Source: Zhengitettix transpicula (taxonomy: Eukaryota > Arthropoda > Insecta > Orthoptera > Tetrigidae). From it: DNA of 64,000 nucleotides. The notes under the pieces were generated by a model that ran no database searches, was not told where the DNA came from, and saw only the letters and a program-made list of their open reading frames with translations. Made by a program: the position numbers and the translations under genes. Positions 38,501-44,606 of this stretch are shown piece after piece (positions within the stretch are counted from its first letter, which is position 1; every line of letters begins with the position of its first letter). The stretch spans positions 71,720,139-71,784,138 of the forward strand of contig CM073595.1 in the NCBI GenBank assembly GCA_037074705.1, given 5' to 3'.

Positions 38501-39578
38501 TACCAACGAAGTTTCAAATTCCACTTTAGTGCAGAAAGTGAGCCCAGTAGAAAACATTATTGATGAATCATCTTCTTCGGATTGTCAGCCTACCACTAGT
38601 CTCCAATGGACAGTTGACAGTATATGTATGTTTGAGAAAAAAAACAAATATTTCCCACAAAACCAACTTGTAGGAGAATGGATATCAAAATCTAATGAGG
38701 CCATGGCAGCAAAACCTCATAATTATGAAGTAAAATTGGATACAGAAGTAGATGTACCTGATGATGATGATAAAACAATCACTTCATCAATGACATCTAC
38801 TTCACCAGCGAGAAAAACTATATTTCAAGTATTTGGCAGTCCTTTGTCCCATGAAAGTTGTTTCATCAAAACTGTTCCTGAAATAGATGAAAAGGTTCAT
38901 TCCTGTGAAGGTATCCCAACTGATGAAATCAGCCAAGAATGGGAAAATAAAAATGCTCTTGGTTTTCAAAACTCTGAACCTTCATTTTCAGTGCCGGATG
39001 AAGGATTGCACACAGACTCACAACAAACATCATATAATTTATGGTCTGCTGCAAAACTAGGAACATCAATTAGTGATCATACTTGTAGTGATAATGTGAT
39101 CGTAGATTTAAGTGATAAGGCAAGTGCCTCATCTGAATGTACCAATACAAGTATTACCACTGATAGTAATTCAGAACCTGAAACCTGTATAGCATCTTTG
39201 GAAAGAAGTCCAACTGAACACAAACTTGGAATGTGTTTTTCACCATTTTCTGTCCAAACAGCATCCAGTGTTATTTGCTCAATGATGAAGAATGAATCAA
39301 ATCAAACTGCTACCAGTGAAACAAATTTCTATTCAGAACAATCCAATGGCATTGAAGTTATCTATCCCACACAGCAGTTATCATCTTCGTCTTCCTCTCC
39401 TGAAGCATCAGATTCTTGTGAATATTACACACCATTAACACAAGAATCAAAGGCACTAACATTGGTTCAAATTGATGAAGTACAATCACCCCCCATTTCA
39501 GACACTGTATCATCTCCTGAGGAATCAAAAAGTTTTGAGTCTGCCTCTTCAGGTACAAAAACCAGTTTAAAAGAATAG
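2914..39578 (+). CDS. PPIP5K: PPIP5K: diphosphoinositol pentakisphosphate kinase / VIP1 (26 coding exons, N-terminus not placed)
   Basis: The enzyme phosphorylates InsP6 and 5-InsP7 at position 1 to make inositol pyrophosphates, and its second domain removes the same phosphate. It is cytosolic. Exons join in phase: 2914-3093, 3636-3776, 4219-4309, 5694-5848, 6786-6887, 8071-8261, 9829-10023, 10701-10787, 11552-11740, 12081-12166, 12352-12474, 18198-18432, 20798-21006, 22212-22438, 23210-23346, 24867-24981, 25108-25235, 25642-25759, 26970-27086, 27209-27297, 27613-27797, 28021-28278, 29471-29674, 29782-29890, 36522-36575, 37811-39578. The total is 5493 nt, 1830 residues plus stop. Numbering from exon A, the ATP-grasp kinase spans about 1-345 (Lys162 in [10 protein letters not shown]; Asp296/Asn298 in CDVNG). 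The histidine-phosphatase domain spans about 350-890 (RHGDRTP at 362-368; SESHVHSLL at 803-811). The rest is a disordered Ser-rich tail. Family recognition is certain. The N-terminal few dozen residues are missing, and the tail has an alternative short end. Confidence 0.95.
3636..3776 (+). CDS. PPIP5K: PPIP5K exon B
   Basis: Acceptor tgttacag, donor CAG/gtatgt, 47 codons, phase 0-0. It carries [20 protein letters not shown], the invariant block of the family's N-terminal kinase lobe. Confidence 0.95.
4219..4309 (+). CDS. PPIP5K: PPIP5K exon C
   Basis: Acceptor tttttctgcag, donor C/gtatgt, 91 nt, leaving phase 1. It encodes [20 protein letters not shown], matching the PPIP5K consensus around the start of the ATP-grasp fold. 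Confidence 0.95.
4690..5180 (+). mobile_element. Decayed non-LTR retrotransposon ORF2 tail in PPIP5K intron
   Basis: Plus-strand translation gives [20 protein letters not shown], the decayed C-terminal LYGxExWTL signature of LINE endonuclease/reverse transcriptases. It is followed by a block resembling the usual R-x-x-x-L-x-x-I-x-x-x-K-x-N-W-I-G-H region with stops and frameshifts, then a GPERRRTW stretch like the final Arg-rich part. It sits in the intron between exons C and D (4310-5693) and is non-functional. Confidence 0.6.
5694..5848 (+). CDS. PPIP5K: PPIP5K exon D: ATP-binding core
   Basis: Acceptor tttttttttccag, donor AAG/gtaaga, 155 nt, phase 1-0. It encodes EDHVEVNG, then [12 protein letters not shown] with the ATP-contacting Lys162, and [16 protein letters not shown], all near-invariant in the family. 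Confidence 0.96.
6786..6887 (+). CDS. PPIP5K: PPIP5K exon E
   Basis: Acceptor gtattatacag, donor AAG/gtgaat, 34 codons, phase 0-0. It encodes IGSRSSVYS and [15 protein letters not shown], part of the ATP-grasp nucleotide pocket. Confidence 0.95.
7149..7423. repeat. Near-perfect palindromic repeat, family 1 (about 275 bp)
   Basis: The left arm begins gtcaaaaataattgc and runs through gaaaggaaagagagata, cttacctgaaagtgaagt and the ggctctcagcctcc block. The right arm repeats all of this in reverse complement, ending gcaaatatttttgac, with the centre near 7286. It lies in the intron between exons E and F. The right arm carries CAGGTAAG at 7362-7369, a consensus splice donor in the sense of the host gene. 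Relatives occur at 13691, 21630, 28825, 32029, 32229, 44160 and 51574. Confidence 0.85.
7460..7650. repeat. Diverged copy of repeat family 1
   Basis: It shares the order ggataggaaagagagata, gacttacctgaaatcagta, ttggtccagtctagcatagg, ttcaaattttcgagg and tcaggaaggaaga with the copies at 44160 and 51574. It is a single-orientation copy immediately downstream of the 7149-7423 palindrome. Confidence 0.6.
8071..8261 (+). CDS. PPIP5K: PPIP5K exon F
   Basis: Acceptor cttattttttgcag, donor AG/gtattg, 191 nt, phase 0-2. It encodes [31 protein letters not shown] and [11 protein letters not shown], matching the ATP-grasp C-terminal half of VIP1 kinases closely. Confidence 0.96.
9829..10023 (+). CDS. PPIP5K: PPIP5K exon G: metal-binding motif and end of kinase domain
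   Basis: Acceptor aaataaattttcag, donor AT/gtaagt, 195 nt, phase 2-2. It encodes [14 protein letters not shown], in which Asp296 and Asn298 correspond to the Mg-coordinating residues of ATP-grasp enzymes. It ends in the linker PIVPTTFGK that leads into the phosphatase domain. Confidence 0.96.
10701..10787 (+). CDS. PPIP5K: PPIP5K exon H: histidine-phosphatase RHG motif
   Basis: Acceptor ttccttag, donor AA/gtgagt, 87 nt, phase 2-2. It encodes [20 protein letters not shown]. The RHGxRxP signature (362-368) is the catalytic motif of histidine acid phosphatases and is intact here, with the nucleophilic His363 present. Confidence 0.96.
11552..11740 (+). CDS. PPIP5K: PPIP5K exon I
   Basis: Acceptor tttattttttag, donor AT/gtaagt, 189 nt, phase 2-2. 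It encodes [17 protein letters not shown] and a charged helix, as in PPIP5K phosphatase-domain insertions. Confidence 0.94.
11900..11990 (+). repeat. Fragment of repeat family 1
   Basis: tgctgaaattgaagctcagc, agttcttcaaattttcagagg and cattagcctcc match the central part of the family 1 repeat. It lies between exons I and J. Confidence 0.5.
12081..12166 (+). CDS. PPIP5K: PPIP5K exon J
   Basis: Acceptor attgttatcag, donor G/gtattg, 86 nt, phase 2-1. It encodes [15 protein letters not shown] then a variable basic/serine linker ([10 protein letters not shown]) at a site where family members vary in length. Confidence 0.94.
12352..12474 (+). CDS. PPIP5K: PPIP5K exon K
   Basis: Acceptor cttttattag, donor CAAG/gtagac, 123 nt, phase 1-1. 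It encodes [20 protein letters not shown] and [10 protein letters not shown], highly conserved phosphatase-domain sequence. Confidence 0.96.
13319..13632. repeat. Foldback repeat, family 2 (diverged palindrome)
   Basis: The left arm carries catccattaaggaatagg, aactaatttggtg and gtgaggaaggatagaaataaat. The right arm ends in the reverse complement, cctcctatttatttctatcc then ttcctgactatgcaag. The centre carries gtaggtccaagtcctgcctgg, resembling a tRNA-type B box. It is more diverged than the copy at 28333. Confidence 0.65.
13691..13866. repeat. Palindromic repeat, family 1
   Basis: The left arm, gtcaaaaataattgctatat then ggtatggaaaggaaagagag, is mirrored by ctctctttcctttccacacc then aatattgcag. 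The centre is near 13790. A 57-bp TA tract follows directly. Confidence 0.8.
13868..13924. repeat. (TA)n microsatellite
   Basis: An uninterrupted TA dinucleotide tract abutting the family 1 palindrome. Confidence 0.95.
18000..18090 (-). mobile_element. tRNA-derived SINE (reverse orientation)
   Basis: On the minus strand the order is cctcagtgatctaagggtta, then a cttacaaaatcaaaggtctc block, then tggatttaattg. This resembles a tRNA body with A-box-like and degenerate B-box positions, as in animal tRNA-derived SINEs. It ends about 110 bases before the acceptor of exon L. Confidence 0.5.
18198..18432 (+). CDS. PPIP5K: PPIP5K exon L
   Basis: Acceptor aaaatatctttcag, donor AT/gtatgt, 235 nt, phase 1-2. 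It encodes [40 protein letters not shown] and [13 protein letters not shown], among the most conserved phosphatase-domain sequence. Confidence 0.97.
18788..19048. mobile_element. Foldback element (about 260 bp)
   Basis: aaataaacttacataaataa then ataaccaaataacat on the left is mirrored by atgttatttggctatttatt then tatgtaagtttattt on the right. Inner segments also pair: ttgttgcttttg with caaaagcaacgag, and aatgacacacca with tggtgtgtcatt. A symmetrical MITE-like element in the intron after exon L. Confidence 0.75.
19307..19396. repeat. 90-bp element with 12-bp inverted termini
   Basis: ttgggcttccat at 19307-19318 and its exact reverse complement atggaagcccaa at 19385-19396. It is a short MITE-like or hairpin element in the intron. 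Confidence 0.45.
19443..20038. mobile_element. Element with imperfect 37-bp terminal inverted repeats
   Basis: The left end (tatagaacagacaataatc then actcagaaacatgttg) and right end (caacatgtttctgagagatt then gttgcctgccctata) are imperfect reverse complements enclosing about 520 AT-rich bases. There is no open reading frame, so a non-autonomous DNA transposon is likely. Confidence 0.5.
20798..21006 (+). CDS. PPIP5K: PPIP5K exon M
   Basis: Acceptor ttacttcag, donor AAAG/gtatat, 209 nt, phase 2-1. It encodes [20 protein letters not shown] and [20 protein letters not shown], matching family members with moderate divergence. Confidence 0.95.
21555..21629. repeat. Compound (CA)n-(TA)n microsatellite
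   Basis: A CA run followed directly by a TA run, which leads into a family 1 repeat at 21630. Confidence 0.95.
21630..21850 (+). repeat. Repeat family 1, single-arm copy
   Basis: It contains attggtatggaaaggaaaaag, ttcctgaaaataaagtacgg, caaattttcggaggctcgg, ccttcttcaggaaggagtg and a GC-richer tail with gtgttacaccattccgtgca. The same tail appears in the copies at 28825 and 32229, so it marks the intact 3' end of the family. Confidence 0.75.
22212..22438 (+). CDS. PPIP5K: PPIP5K exon N
   Basis: Acceptor tgtgttcatag, preceded by a GT run; donor CAA/gtaagt; 227 nt, phase 1-0. It encodes [38 protein letters not shown] and LADIVIPQ. The acceptor lacks a C/T-only tract; the purine-pyrimidine alternation before it is unusual. 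Confidence 0.95.
23210..23346 (+). CDS. PPIP5K: PPIP5K exon O
   Basis: Acceptor atcaatcttctag, donor CG/gtaact, 137 nt, phase 0-2. It encodes [20 protein letters not shown] and [11 protein letters not shown], conserved phosphatase-domain sequence. Confidence 0.95.
24867..24981 (+). CDS. PPIP5K: PPIP5K exon P: second phosphatase catalytic region
   Basis: Acceptor aaatttacag, donor GAC/gtgagt, 115 nt, phase 2-0. It encodes [19 protein letters not shown]. The SESHVHSLL block (803-811) is the family's counterpart of the second catalytic histidine motif of the HAP fold. Confidence 0.96.
25108..25235 (+). CDS. PPIP5K: PPIP5K exon Q
   Basis: Acceptor atgtctacag, donor AG/gtaaag, 128 nt, phase 0-2. 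It encodes [20 protein letters not shown] and [17 protein letters not shown], the closing part of the phosphatase domain. Confidence 0.96.
25290..25605 (-). mobile_element. Non-LTR retrotransposon reverse transcriptase fragment (antisense)
   Basis: The minus strand is open and encodes [20 protein letters not shown] then [20 protein letters not shown]. This is the post-catalytic Y-L-G-V-x-L-D-x-x-L-x-W-x-x-H-I block of jockey/I-type elements. It fills most of the 406-bp intron between exons Q and R and stops just before the acceptor of exon R. It is G-rich on the plus strand, unlike the surroundings. It is truncated at both ends. Confidence 0.75.
25642..25759 (+). CDS. PPIP5K: PPIP5K exon R: end of phosphatase domain
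   Basis: Acceptor attcaactttcag, 118 nt, phase 2-0. It encodes [31 protein letters not shown] and SQTA. The in-frame donor is the weak GCG/gttggt. Four bases on, GTTG/gtataag is a better match but would shift frame into exon S and stop within a few codons. Confidence 0.9.
26970..27086 (+). CDS. PPIP5K: PPIP5K exon S: first tail exon
   Basis: Acceptor gtttttcttag, donor CCT/gtaagt, 39 codons, phase 0-0, so it can be skipped without a frameshift. It encodes a Ser/Asn/Pro-rich acidic segment ([15 protein letters not shown]) without counterpart in the conserved core. Confidence 0.85.
27209..27297 (+). CDS. PPIP5K: PPIP5K exon T
   Basis: Acceptor ttgtttag, donor AG/gtcagg, 89 nt, phase 0-2. It encodes an acidic run ([12 protein letters not shown]) then SSSEPIPIR, resembling the SEPIHIH-type motif after the phosphatase domain in other animals. 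Confidence 0.88.
27613..27797 (+). CDS. PPIP5K: PPIP5K exon U
   Basis: Acceptor tgatttttag, donor G/gtaacg, 185 nt, phase 2-1. Low-complexity Ser/Asn-rich tail sequence including [20 protein letters not shown] and [18 protein letters not shown]. Confidence 0.88.
28021..28278 (+). CDS. PPIP5K: PPIP5K exon V
   Basis: Acceptor tgttgtttag, donor G/gtaagt, 258 nt, phase 1-1. It encodes a basic, Ser-rich segment ending [11 protein letters not shown], which matches the conserved GGSSSAPNL motif in vertebrate PPIP5K tails. Confidence 0.92.
28333..28775. repeat. Large palindrome, repeat family 2 (about 440 bp)
   Basis: The left arm, from atccattaaggaatggg through gtgaggaaggatagaaataa and cgggacttgaaccca, is mirrored by tgggttcaagtcccg through ttatttctatccttcctcac and gtttgaatgtgac. 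The centre is near 28575. The T-arm-like ggttcaagtcc resembles an RNA polymerase III B box. It lies in the PPIP5K intron after exon V and is followed by a TA tract. Confidence 0.85.
28776..28817. repeat. (TA)n microsatellite
   Basis: A TA tract directly between the family 2 palindrome and a family 1 repeat. Confidence 0.95.
28825..28988 (+). repeat. Repeat family 1, single-arm copy
   Basis: ggcatggaaaggaaagagag, cttgcctgaaattgaaactt, ttcttcaaattttcggagg, tctcagcctcctccttcagg and gtgttacaccattccatgca match the copies at 21630 and 32229. It is flanked on both sides by TA tracts. Confidence 0.8.
28989..29060. repeat. (TA)n microsatellite
   Basis: A long TA tract with a few TTTA interruptions, followed by a fragment of family 2 (29062-29118: ggagaattggaattggaac then taatttggtgacaaagtcac). 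Confidence 0.95.
29471..29674 (+). CDS. PPIP5K: PPIP5K exon W
   Basis: Acceptor atattatgttttag, donor A/gtgagt, 204 nt, phase 1-1. It encodes [20 protein letters not shown], the last tail motif conserved across animals. A variable Pro/Ser-rich segment follows. Confidence 0.95.
29782..29890 (+). CDS. PPIP5K: PPIP5K exon X
   Basis: Acceptor ccttattataag, donor AG/gtaatt, 109 nt, phase 1-2. It encodes [20 protein letters not shown] then [15 protein letters not shown]. Its phase-2 end can join either the short terminal exon at 33882 or the 54-nt exon at 36522. Confidence 0.8.
30750..30801 (+). CDS. PPIP5K: Possible extra or alternative PPIP5K exon (uncertain)
   Basis: A strong acceptor (ttattctttttcag) precedes a 17-codon segment reading [16 protein letters not shown] in the phase left by exon X, then AAG/gtgtga. 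Splicing at that donor leaves phase 0, which no downstream exon accepts for long. Reading through gives V and a stop. A second donor (AT/gttata, after 30782) would keep phase 2. It could be a minor terminal exon or chance. Confidence 0.25.
32029..32165 (+). repeat. Repeat family 1, truncated copy
   Basis: ggaaagagagagagcaatg, gacttacctgaaagtgaagt, ttcttcaaattttcagagg, ctctcagcctcctccttca, then the other terminus attatttttgacaatgtca. It is followed by a TA tract at 32171-32214. Confidence 0.7.
32171..32214. repeat. (TA)n microsatellite
   Basis: A TA tract separating two family 1 copies. Confidence 0.95.
32229..32414 (+). repeat. Repeat family 1, well-preserved copy
   Basis: Runs from gacattgtcaaaaatattgg through ggttgtggcttacctgaaag, tcgccatgaggaactgaag and cctccttcttcaggaaggag to ccggccggctgcggactca. 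Its sequence is very close to the left arm of the 7149-7423 palindrome. Confidence 0.8.
33882..33966 (+). CDS. PPIP5K: PPIP5K alternative short terminal exon
   Basis: Acceptor attttatcttatag, then 28 codons in the phase set by exon X, ending [10 protein letters not shown] and TGA at 33964-33966. No donor lies inside the frame. Used, it would end the protein at residue 1251 and remove the roughly 600-residue tail. A variant poly(A) signal ATTAAA lies at 34164-34169. The clean phase match and sensible composition support it; transcript evidence is needed. Confidence 0.5.
33967..36521 (+). other. PPIP5K: PPIP5K intron before the 54-nt exon
   Basis: AT-rich sequence holding a TA tract (35459-35504) and a family 2 half-copy (35507-35770). 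A possible 3' UTR for the short isoform follows 33966. Nothing else recognised. Confidence 0.6.
35507..35770 (+). repeat. Repeat family 2, single-arm copy
   Basis: gagaatccattaaggaattg, gtgacaaagtcacattcaa, gaaggatagaaataaattgg, gaagaaggaaagactgaaaa and cccaggtgggacttaaaccc match the left arm of the 28333-28775 palindrome. It begins right after a TA tract and ends in a CA run. Confidence 0.8.
36522..36575 (+). CDS. PPIP5K: PPIP5K 54-nt exon (Z)
   Basis: Acceptor ttttattcaacag, donor AG/gtgtgt, 54 nt, phase 2-2, so it can be included or skipped in frame. It encodes [17 protein letters not shown]. The first bases of the next exon read RNSFD, similar to the PFDSR end of this one. Assigned on splice sites and phase alone. 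Confidence 0.6.
37811..39578 (+). CDS. PPIP5K: PPIP5K terminal exon: long disordered tail
   Basis: Acceptor tttcttcctctacag, then 1767 coding bases, stop TAG at 39576-39578. The first in-frame residues are [17 protein letters not shown]. The tail is rich in Ser, Thr, Asp, Glu and Asn, with poly-Ser runs ([11 protein letters not shown]), SP and TP sites ([30 protein letters not shown]) and few hydrophobic residues. No domain is recognised. It may be a phosphorylated or scaffold region. It joins in phase to exon Z, or directly to exon X if Z is skipped. Confidence 0.85.
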
Positions 39579-39672
39579 CTTTAAAAACTATTATCTTTTT
39601 TGTAAATTAATTAAAAAAGTATTCGGTATTAATGGATTTTATGTCAATAGTCTGTATAAATGTTGATAGATT

Positions 39673-39678
39673 AATAAA
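39673..39678 (+). promoter_or_regulatory. PPIP5K: Poly(A) signal AATAAA, PPIP5K proximal
   Basis: AATAAA about 95 bases after the TAG stop, followed by TTTTTGT. A second AATAAA lies at 39724-39729. Either could end the long-form transcript with a short 3' UTR. Confidence 0.5.
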
Positions 39679-42600
39679 TATTTTTGTAAAATACCTAATT
39701 GTACTACTTGCATCATTATAATTAATAAACATTTATAATTTGTATTCATATGTATGATGATCTAATCCAACTACTTGATGTTTACTGTCTCTGTCAAAAT
39801 TAGTTGTCATAAATATATTATGTCCTATTAGACACAAAAAAATTTCATCCAAACAAGCAAGATCTTTACAGATATTTATTATAATTTTTATTCCTGCATC
39901 AAATTGTGGATCATTTGTGCCTCTTTGTTTCTTCTAGGCATTCTTACATTTTTATTTTCAATAACACAGTAAAAGCAGCTTAAAAGGTTATTCTTTATTT
40001 GACTTCAAAACTAACATATCTGAGGTAACAAGTGTTATGTTCATTGTTGCTCATGATTCTTACATATTTATGTGAGGTCCCATCTCCAGTGATATTCCAC
40101 TGATTCTTAGGGAAAAAATAAATACAATTTTCAAGGTGCAAAATAGTTCAATAGAGCAGTCAAGAACTGAACACAAAGTGATTTAGCCTCAGTTCCTTTT
40201 TTAGTCTATAATTTCACTTATCTCATTATTAGAGCTAATTGGCTATCCCTCCCCATCTCATTAAATGAAATATTTATTCATTGCAATTATGTCTCATTCA
40301 TTTGGTAATAGTTCTTATTTACATTCCCCGTCAGTTGTTGATTCTAATAAATGTTCATTTCATTAATATATATGTAGAAATGATTCAACAGTCACAGTAG
40401 CTTATTTCAAATTGTTACATGGCAAATTCCTTGTGAAGGACAAATGTATTTTTGTCAGTTGTTACTATTTCTATTTTAAAAATTCACATAAGTTTTATTA
40501 TGTGTTAGTAACTTACTTTATTCATTCCCTTATGTTTTATGTAGTTCAGTGTATTATATTTTATTGGTGTTGACTTTTAAGAGTTTCCTTGAATTTTTCT
40601 CATAAAGTGATTGTTACAGAGCTTCCTCAATACTTTTTTCTCAGAGTTAGAAATCATAATTGCATTAGCTCTTGGAGACATTTCATTTCTTCCTGCATTA
40701 AATTTGTAAAGAACATTCGCATCTGTCATATCATGTTTCTTGTTTCATTCAAGATTTTCTTTATAGTCATCTCTATTTCCAGTCAAGTTGCTTATCGAAT
40801 CACTTGATTGTATTAAACAATTGTATTCCTATAAAAAATTAACATTTTCTTGTGTTTTTACTATGAATTCATACTCTACAAAAAAATATATCTCACAATT
40901 TTTTGCACTGAAGACAGTTGATTTATATCAGTTACTTTTCCCATTCTATCATCAGTTAAGGTTTTAAACTCACAATTCTTTCTTATATTCTGCCAAATCT
41001 TGTAAAACCCCATCAAAATGTTTGTGGTGAAGAATCCAATACTACTAGCCTTTCGATGTTGAAATTCTTAGTGTTGTAGTAAATGCTATAAGTATAGATG
41101 TGTTATGCCTTTTTTTCACTTTAAACATTTATCATTCTGTGATATCCCTTTTGATACATTTAATTTCCCAGTAAAGTCCCCTCATGTGATCATCACAGTG
41201 TAATATCATGAAAAACATTGTGTAAATTATTGTAGGTGATAAAATTGCATGTTAAGTTGAATAAGGCTATTGCCATATCTCTTTATGAATATTTCAGTAA
41301 CAAAATTTTGTTACTTTACATGCTGATTCATCAACAAATTAGTTATTTCTATTTGGGAAAATATAGGTCTCTTGAGGCCAAGATAATAGTGTTATCTGTA
41401 AATTATTTATGGACTAGCCCTATTAATTATGAAAGAACAACATAAAAAAGAATCCTGTGCTTCAAGAGTTTTTAAATACAAAACTATTGTCAAAATATAA
41501 ATTGTGTGTGCATTAAAGGAGTGGAATTATAGTGTCAGAATGGCATTGAAAAAAAAAATTTGAAGTGAAATAATGAAAAATTGTTAATTTTAATTGACAA
41601 GAATAATTGTTTTTCTGTGGTTTCAAGTGGACTTGTTTAAATAACAAAATTATCTTCTGTTTTAGTTTTGAAGTTTGTTGACAATGGTGAGAATTTTATT
41701 GATTGAAATATTTCAAGTTTTCCATTGTCTATTAATGCAATAATTCGAGGGAGGAATGTTTCGTAGAGAAGAAGGTATTGAAGAAGAAGAAAATGTTTCA
41801 CCTAATAAAAACTATATTCAATGCTATGCACCTAAGAGATGAAGCATTTATTGATGAAAATGTTAATTCATATTTCTATTTCATTTTAACCCTTTGTGGC
41901 TTAGTGGTTTCACAGTGCGATTACTACTTTGAACATATACCATTTTCAGCATGAAGCTCTCATGTTGCAACCATCCATTAGACCTTCTCCAATGTTGCAT
42001 TCTGTGTGAAATTGTGAGTAGTTTCATAAACTTCTTTAAAATCACAAAACTAATTATGCTGTGCTTCAAAGGGTTAATAATGCAAATTCCATTTAACTTA
42101 CCTCTCGACTACTGACGTCTCCAAACCACACTACATTCTCTATTTCAAAACCACTTCACTTCTTTATTTGGATGTCAAATCATCCAAGTCTCTGGTTATA
42201 CTGAATTAAATATGCTTATACCTGTAGGTGACTGGCATAGCTTTGTTTTCCTCATTTAAATTTGATAGCAGCATTTTGTTTGTTAGGAATTTGTGTTTTT
42301 ATTGTCCCTTCTGATACTTTGTCCTCTACAAAGCACACTAACAACTTGGTTAACTCATAAAGAATAGAAAAAGAAGTCTGTCATCCTGTGTATAGTCTCT
42401 TACAGATTAAGGATAATAAATGTTAATATGTGTAGAGGATTATTGAATGCAAGACTTGTCTGCATAAAAATTATACTGTAATTATCTTTATATAATCTGT
42501 TTTATATAATTTTGTTAATTTAAATTAGATAAAAGATATGTTATTTCATCATCACTGTTATTGTGTTAGATCATATTTTTAAATTTATGTGCCATAATTT

Positions 42601-43511
42601 GTTAAGGATTTCTTTTTTTGAAAATAAGAAAGATTAAAAGAGCCATCCATATAAATGAAATAATATTTGCAAACTTTGGTTTATTTGACATTGAATTATA
42701 ATGCTTCAGTTTTAATTCTAGACTACACAATTTTATAAAAAATATATATCCTTTGGGGAGGGGGATAATTTTATCTGTGAGAAATAAATTATTATAGTAT
42801 AGAAAATATTAGTTCAAGGAGAATATTTGTGTGTTTTTAGAAAAACCCATTGTTCATAATTGATTTACTGTGATCTTAAGTTAAGTTACATAATTTAAGT
42901 ATGGTCTGAACTTTTAAGTTGAATTTTATGAAAGAAAAACTAATTTAACTATCTCATTTTATGGCAAAATAAGTTTTGTGCAAATAGGGAAAATAAGTGT
43001 CAATGGTATTTGAAATTTGTTGAAAATTATAACTATTGTGATGTTAACATCTTGGTGGAAGTAGTTCAATTTCTAAAAACAATTATGTTTAGTTAATTAC
43101 ATACAGTTGTGATTAATTTACATTTCACAAATATTTGGTTATTAATATGTGAAAATAATTCAGTATCTCTAATTCACACATCACCAGTGTAGCAAGAAAG
43201 GAGGGGTGCACAGTAAGTATGTTTAAATTTTGTCATGGTTCTCTAATTATCTGGACAAGTAATTGACATAACTTGTTGGAGTTATTTAAATTTCCAACAT
43301 AATCAGCAGTACCTGATTCTATATATTATACAAATAATATACACAGTGATAATATTTATAAGTTGAAGACCTTAAATTATTTTCCGATCTCATATTTTAT
43401 TTTTTGTGCTGCAAAAATATGGATTCAATATAAAATACAAAGAAAATATGTATAATATTTTAGTAAGAGAAACAATTTTGTGAATGTATGAACTTGTAGA
43501 AATGTTATGTA

Positions 43512-43517
43512 AATAAA
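43512..43517 (+). promoter_or_regulatory. Possible distal poly(A) signal
   Basis: ATGTAAATAAAATATTTTGT: an AATAAA hexamer followed by TTTTGTTTTCTC. It is suitable for a long 3' UTR isoform of PPIP5K, but AT-rich sequence gives chance hits. Confidence 0.25.
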
Positions 43518-44159
43518 ATATTTTGTTTTCTCTATTATTTTCATATTTTTAACTCAACCAACAAACTAAAACTTGGTGTCACTTCAGAGCTTAAACTGCT
43601 CTCAATGAATTAGATATATGGTTGGTTTAAATAGAGATAAATCACATTTTACAGTGATTTTCATATTTTCTGAGGAAAATAGAAACATTTCTAGAAGGTA
43701 TGTTCAGCATCATAATTAATGATTATTAATATGTCATTTACAAATCCTTAAGCATAGTACATGGTTGTATACATTCTTCCAAAACAATGAAATAATTCTT
43801 TTCATTACCAATTTTTTTCTAAGAAAGTGCAACTTCTTTTATGAATGACATAAAAAACTTGCAGTCTATTTACTGCAATTCAAACATATTTCGTCAGTTA
43901 TTACTATATGATATTCACTTAATTTATCATATAGTTGAATAATAATGAGTAAGCCTGCTAATTTAATGTATAACCCAATTGGTGTGTAAAAATAAGCTTT
44001 TCAACACTAAGATGGTACCTCTCAAATATTGGAGAACTTTATTTACTGTCCGATAAGGTGGCACAAGCTTTTTATCTCAAGCAAATATAAATTATTTTGA
44101 CCGTGTCACTTCATGCTTACTTTATATATATAAAAGTAAAATGTGCCGAGGTCAAATTA

Positions 44160-44415
44160 AATAACACATTTGGATAGGAAAGAGAGACAGCAATGCCGAC
44201 TTACCTGAATTCAGTAGGTGGTCCAGTCTGGCATAGGTGGAAGTTCAAATTTGTGAGGGCCTGAGCCCCCTTCATCAGGAAGGAAGAGCTGAACAGTGTG
44301 CCGGCCGACCAAAATTTGAAGAACTTCCTCCTGTCCTTCAATTTCAGGTAATCCACCACCTTTCTCTCTCTTCTTTCCATACAAATTGCTTTAACTATTT
44401 TGACAATGTCACATC
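44160..44415. repeat. Repeat family 1, diverged palindromic copy
   Basis: The left arm, aacacatttggataggaaag, is followed by gacttacctgaattcagtag and ggtccagtctggcataggtg. The right arm carries caatttcaggtaatccacca, then ctctctcttctttccatac and tttgacaatgtcacatcc. The two arms derive from different subfamilies, so the pairing is partial. Confidence 0.65.
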
Positions 44416-44559
44416 CTTACTTGCATTTACATATACATGCATACATACCAGCTATCGGATTAAGGTAATTCTGTTTCCTGTACACTATAAAAGACAATTT
44501 ATCCTATTCATCCTGAGGTAGACAAATAAATATTAAAATAATAAGCTTGTAGAAAATAT

Positions 44560-44565
44560 TTTATT
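44560..44565 (-). promoter_or_regulatory. Possible poly(A) signal of the channel gene
   Basis: AATAAA on the minus strand, about 365 bases past the TGA at 44930-44932 and beyond the tandem repeat. It is the first canonical hexamer I see downstream. Confidence 0.3.
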
Positions 44566-44606
44566 GAACCACTAGGTTCTAAAAACATTGTTTTATCTGT
44601 CTAAAT

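Noticed and set aside
37720..39558. Several minus-strand and second-frame open stretches over the last PPIP5K exon
   Set aside because: Shadows of the real reading frame.
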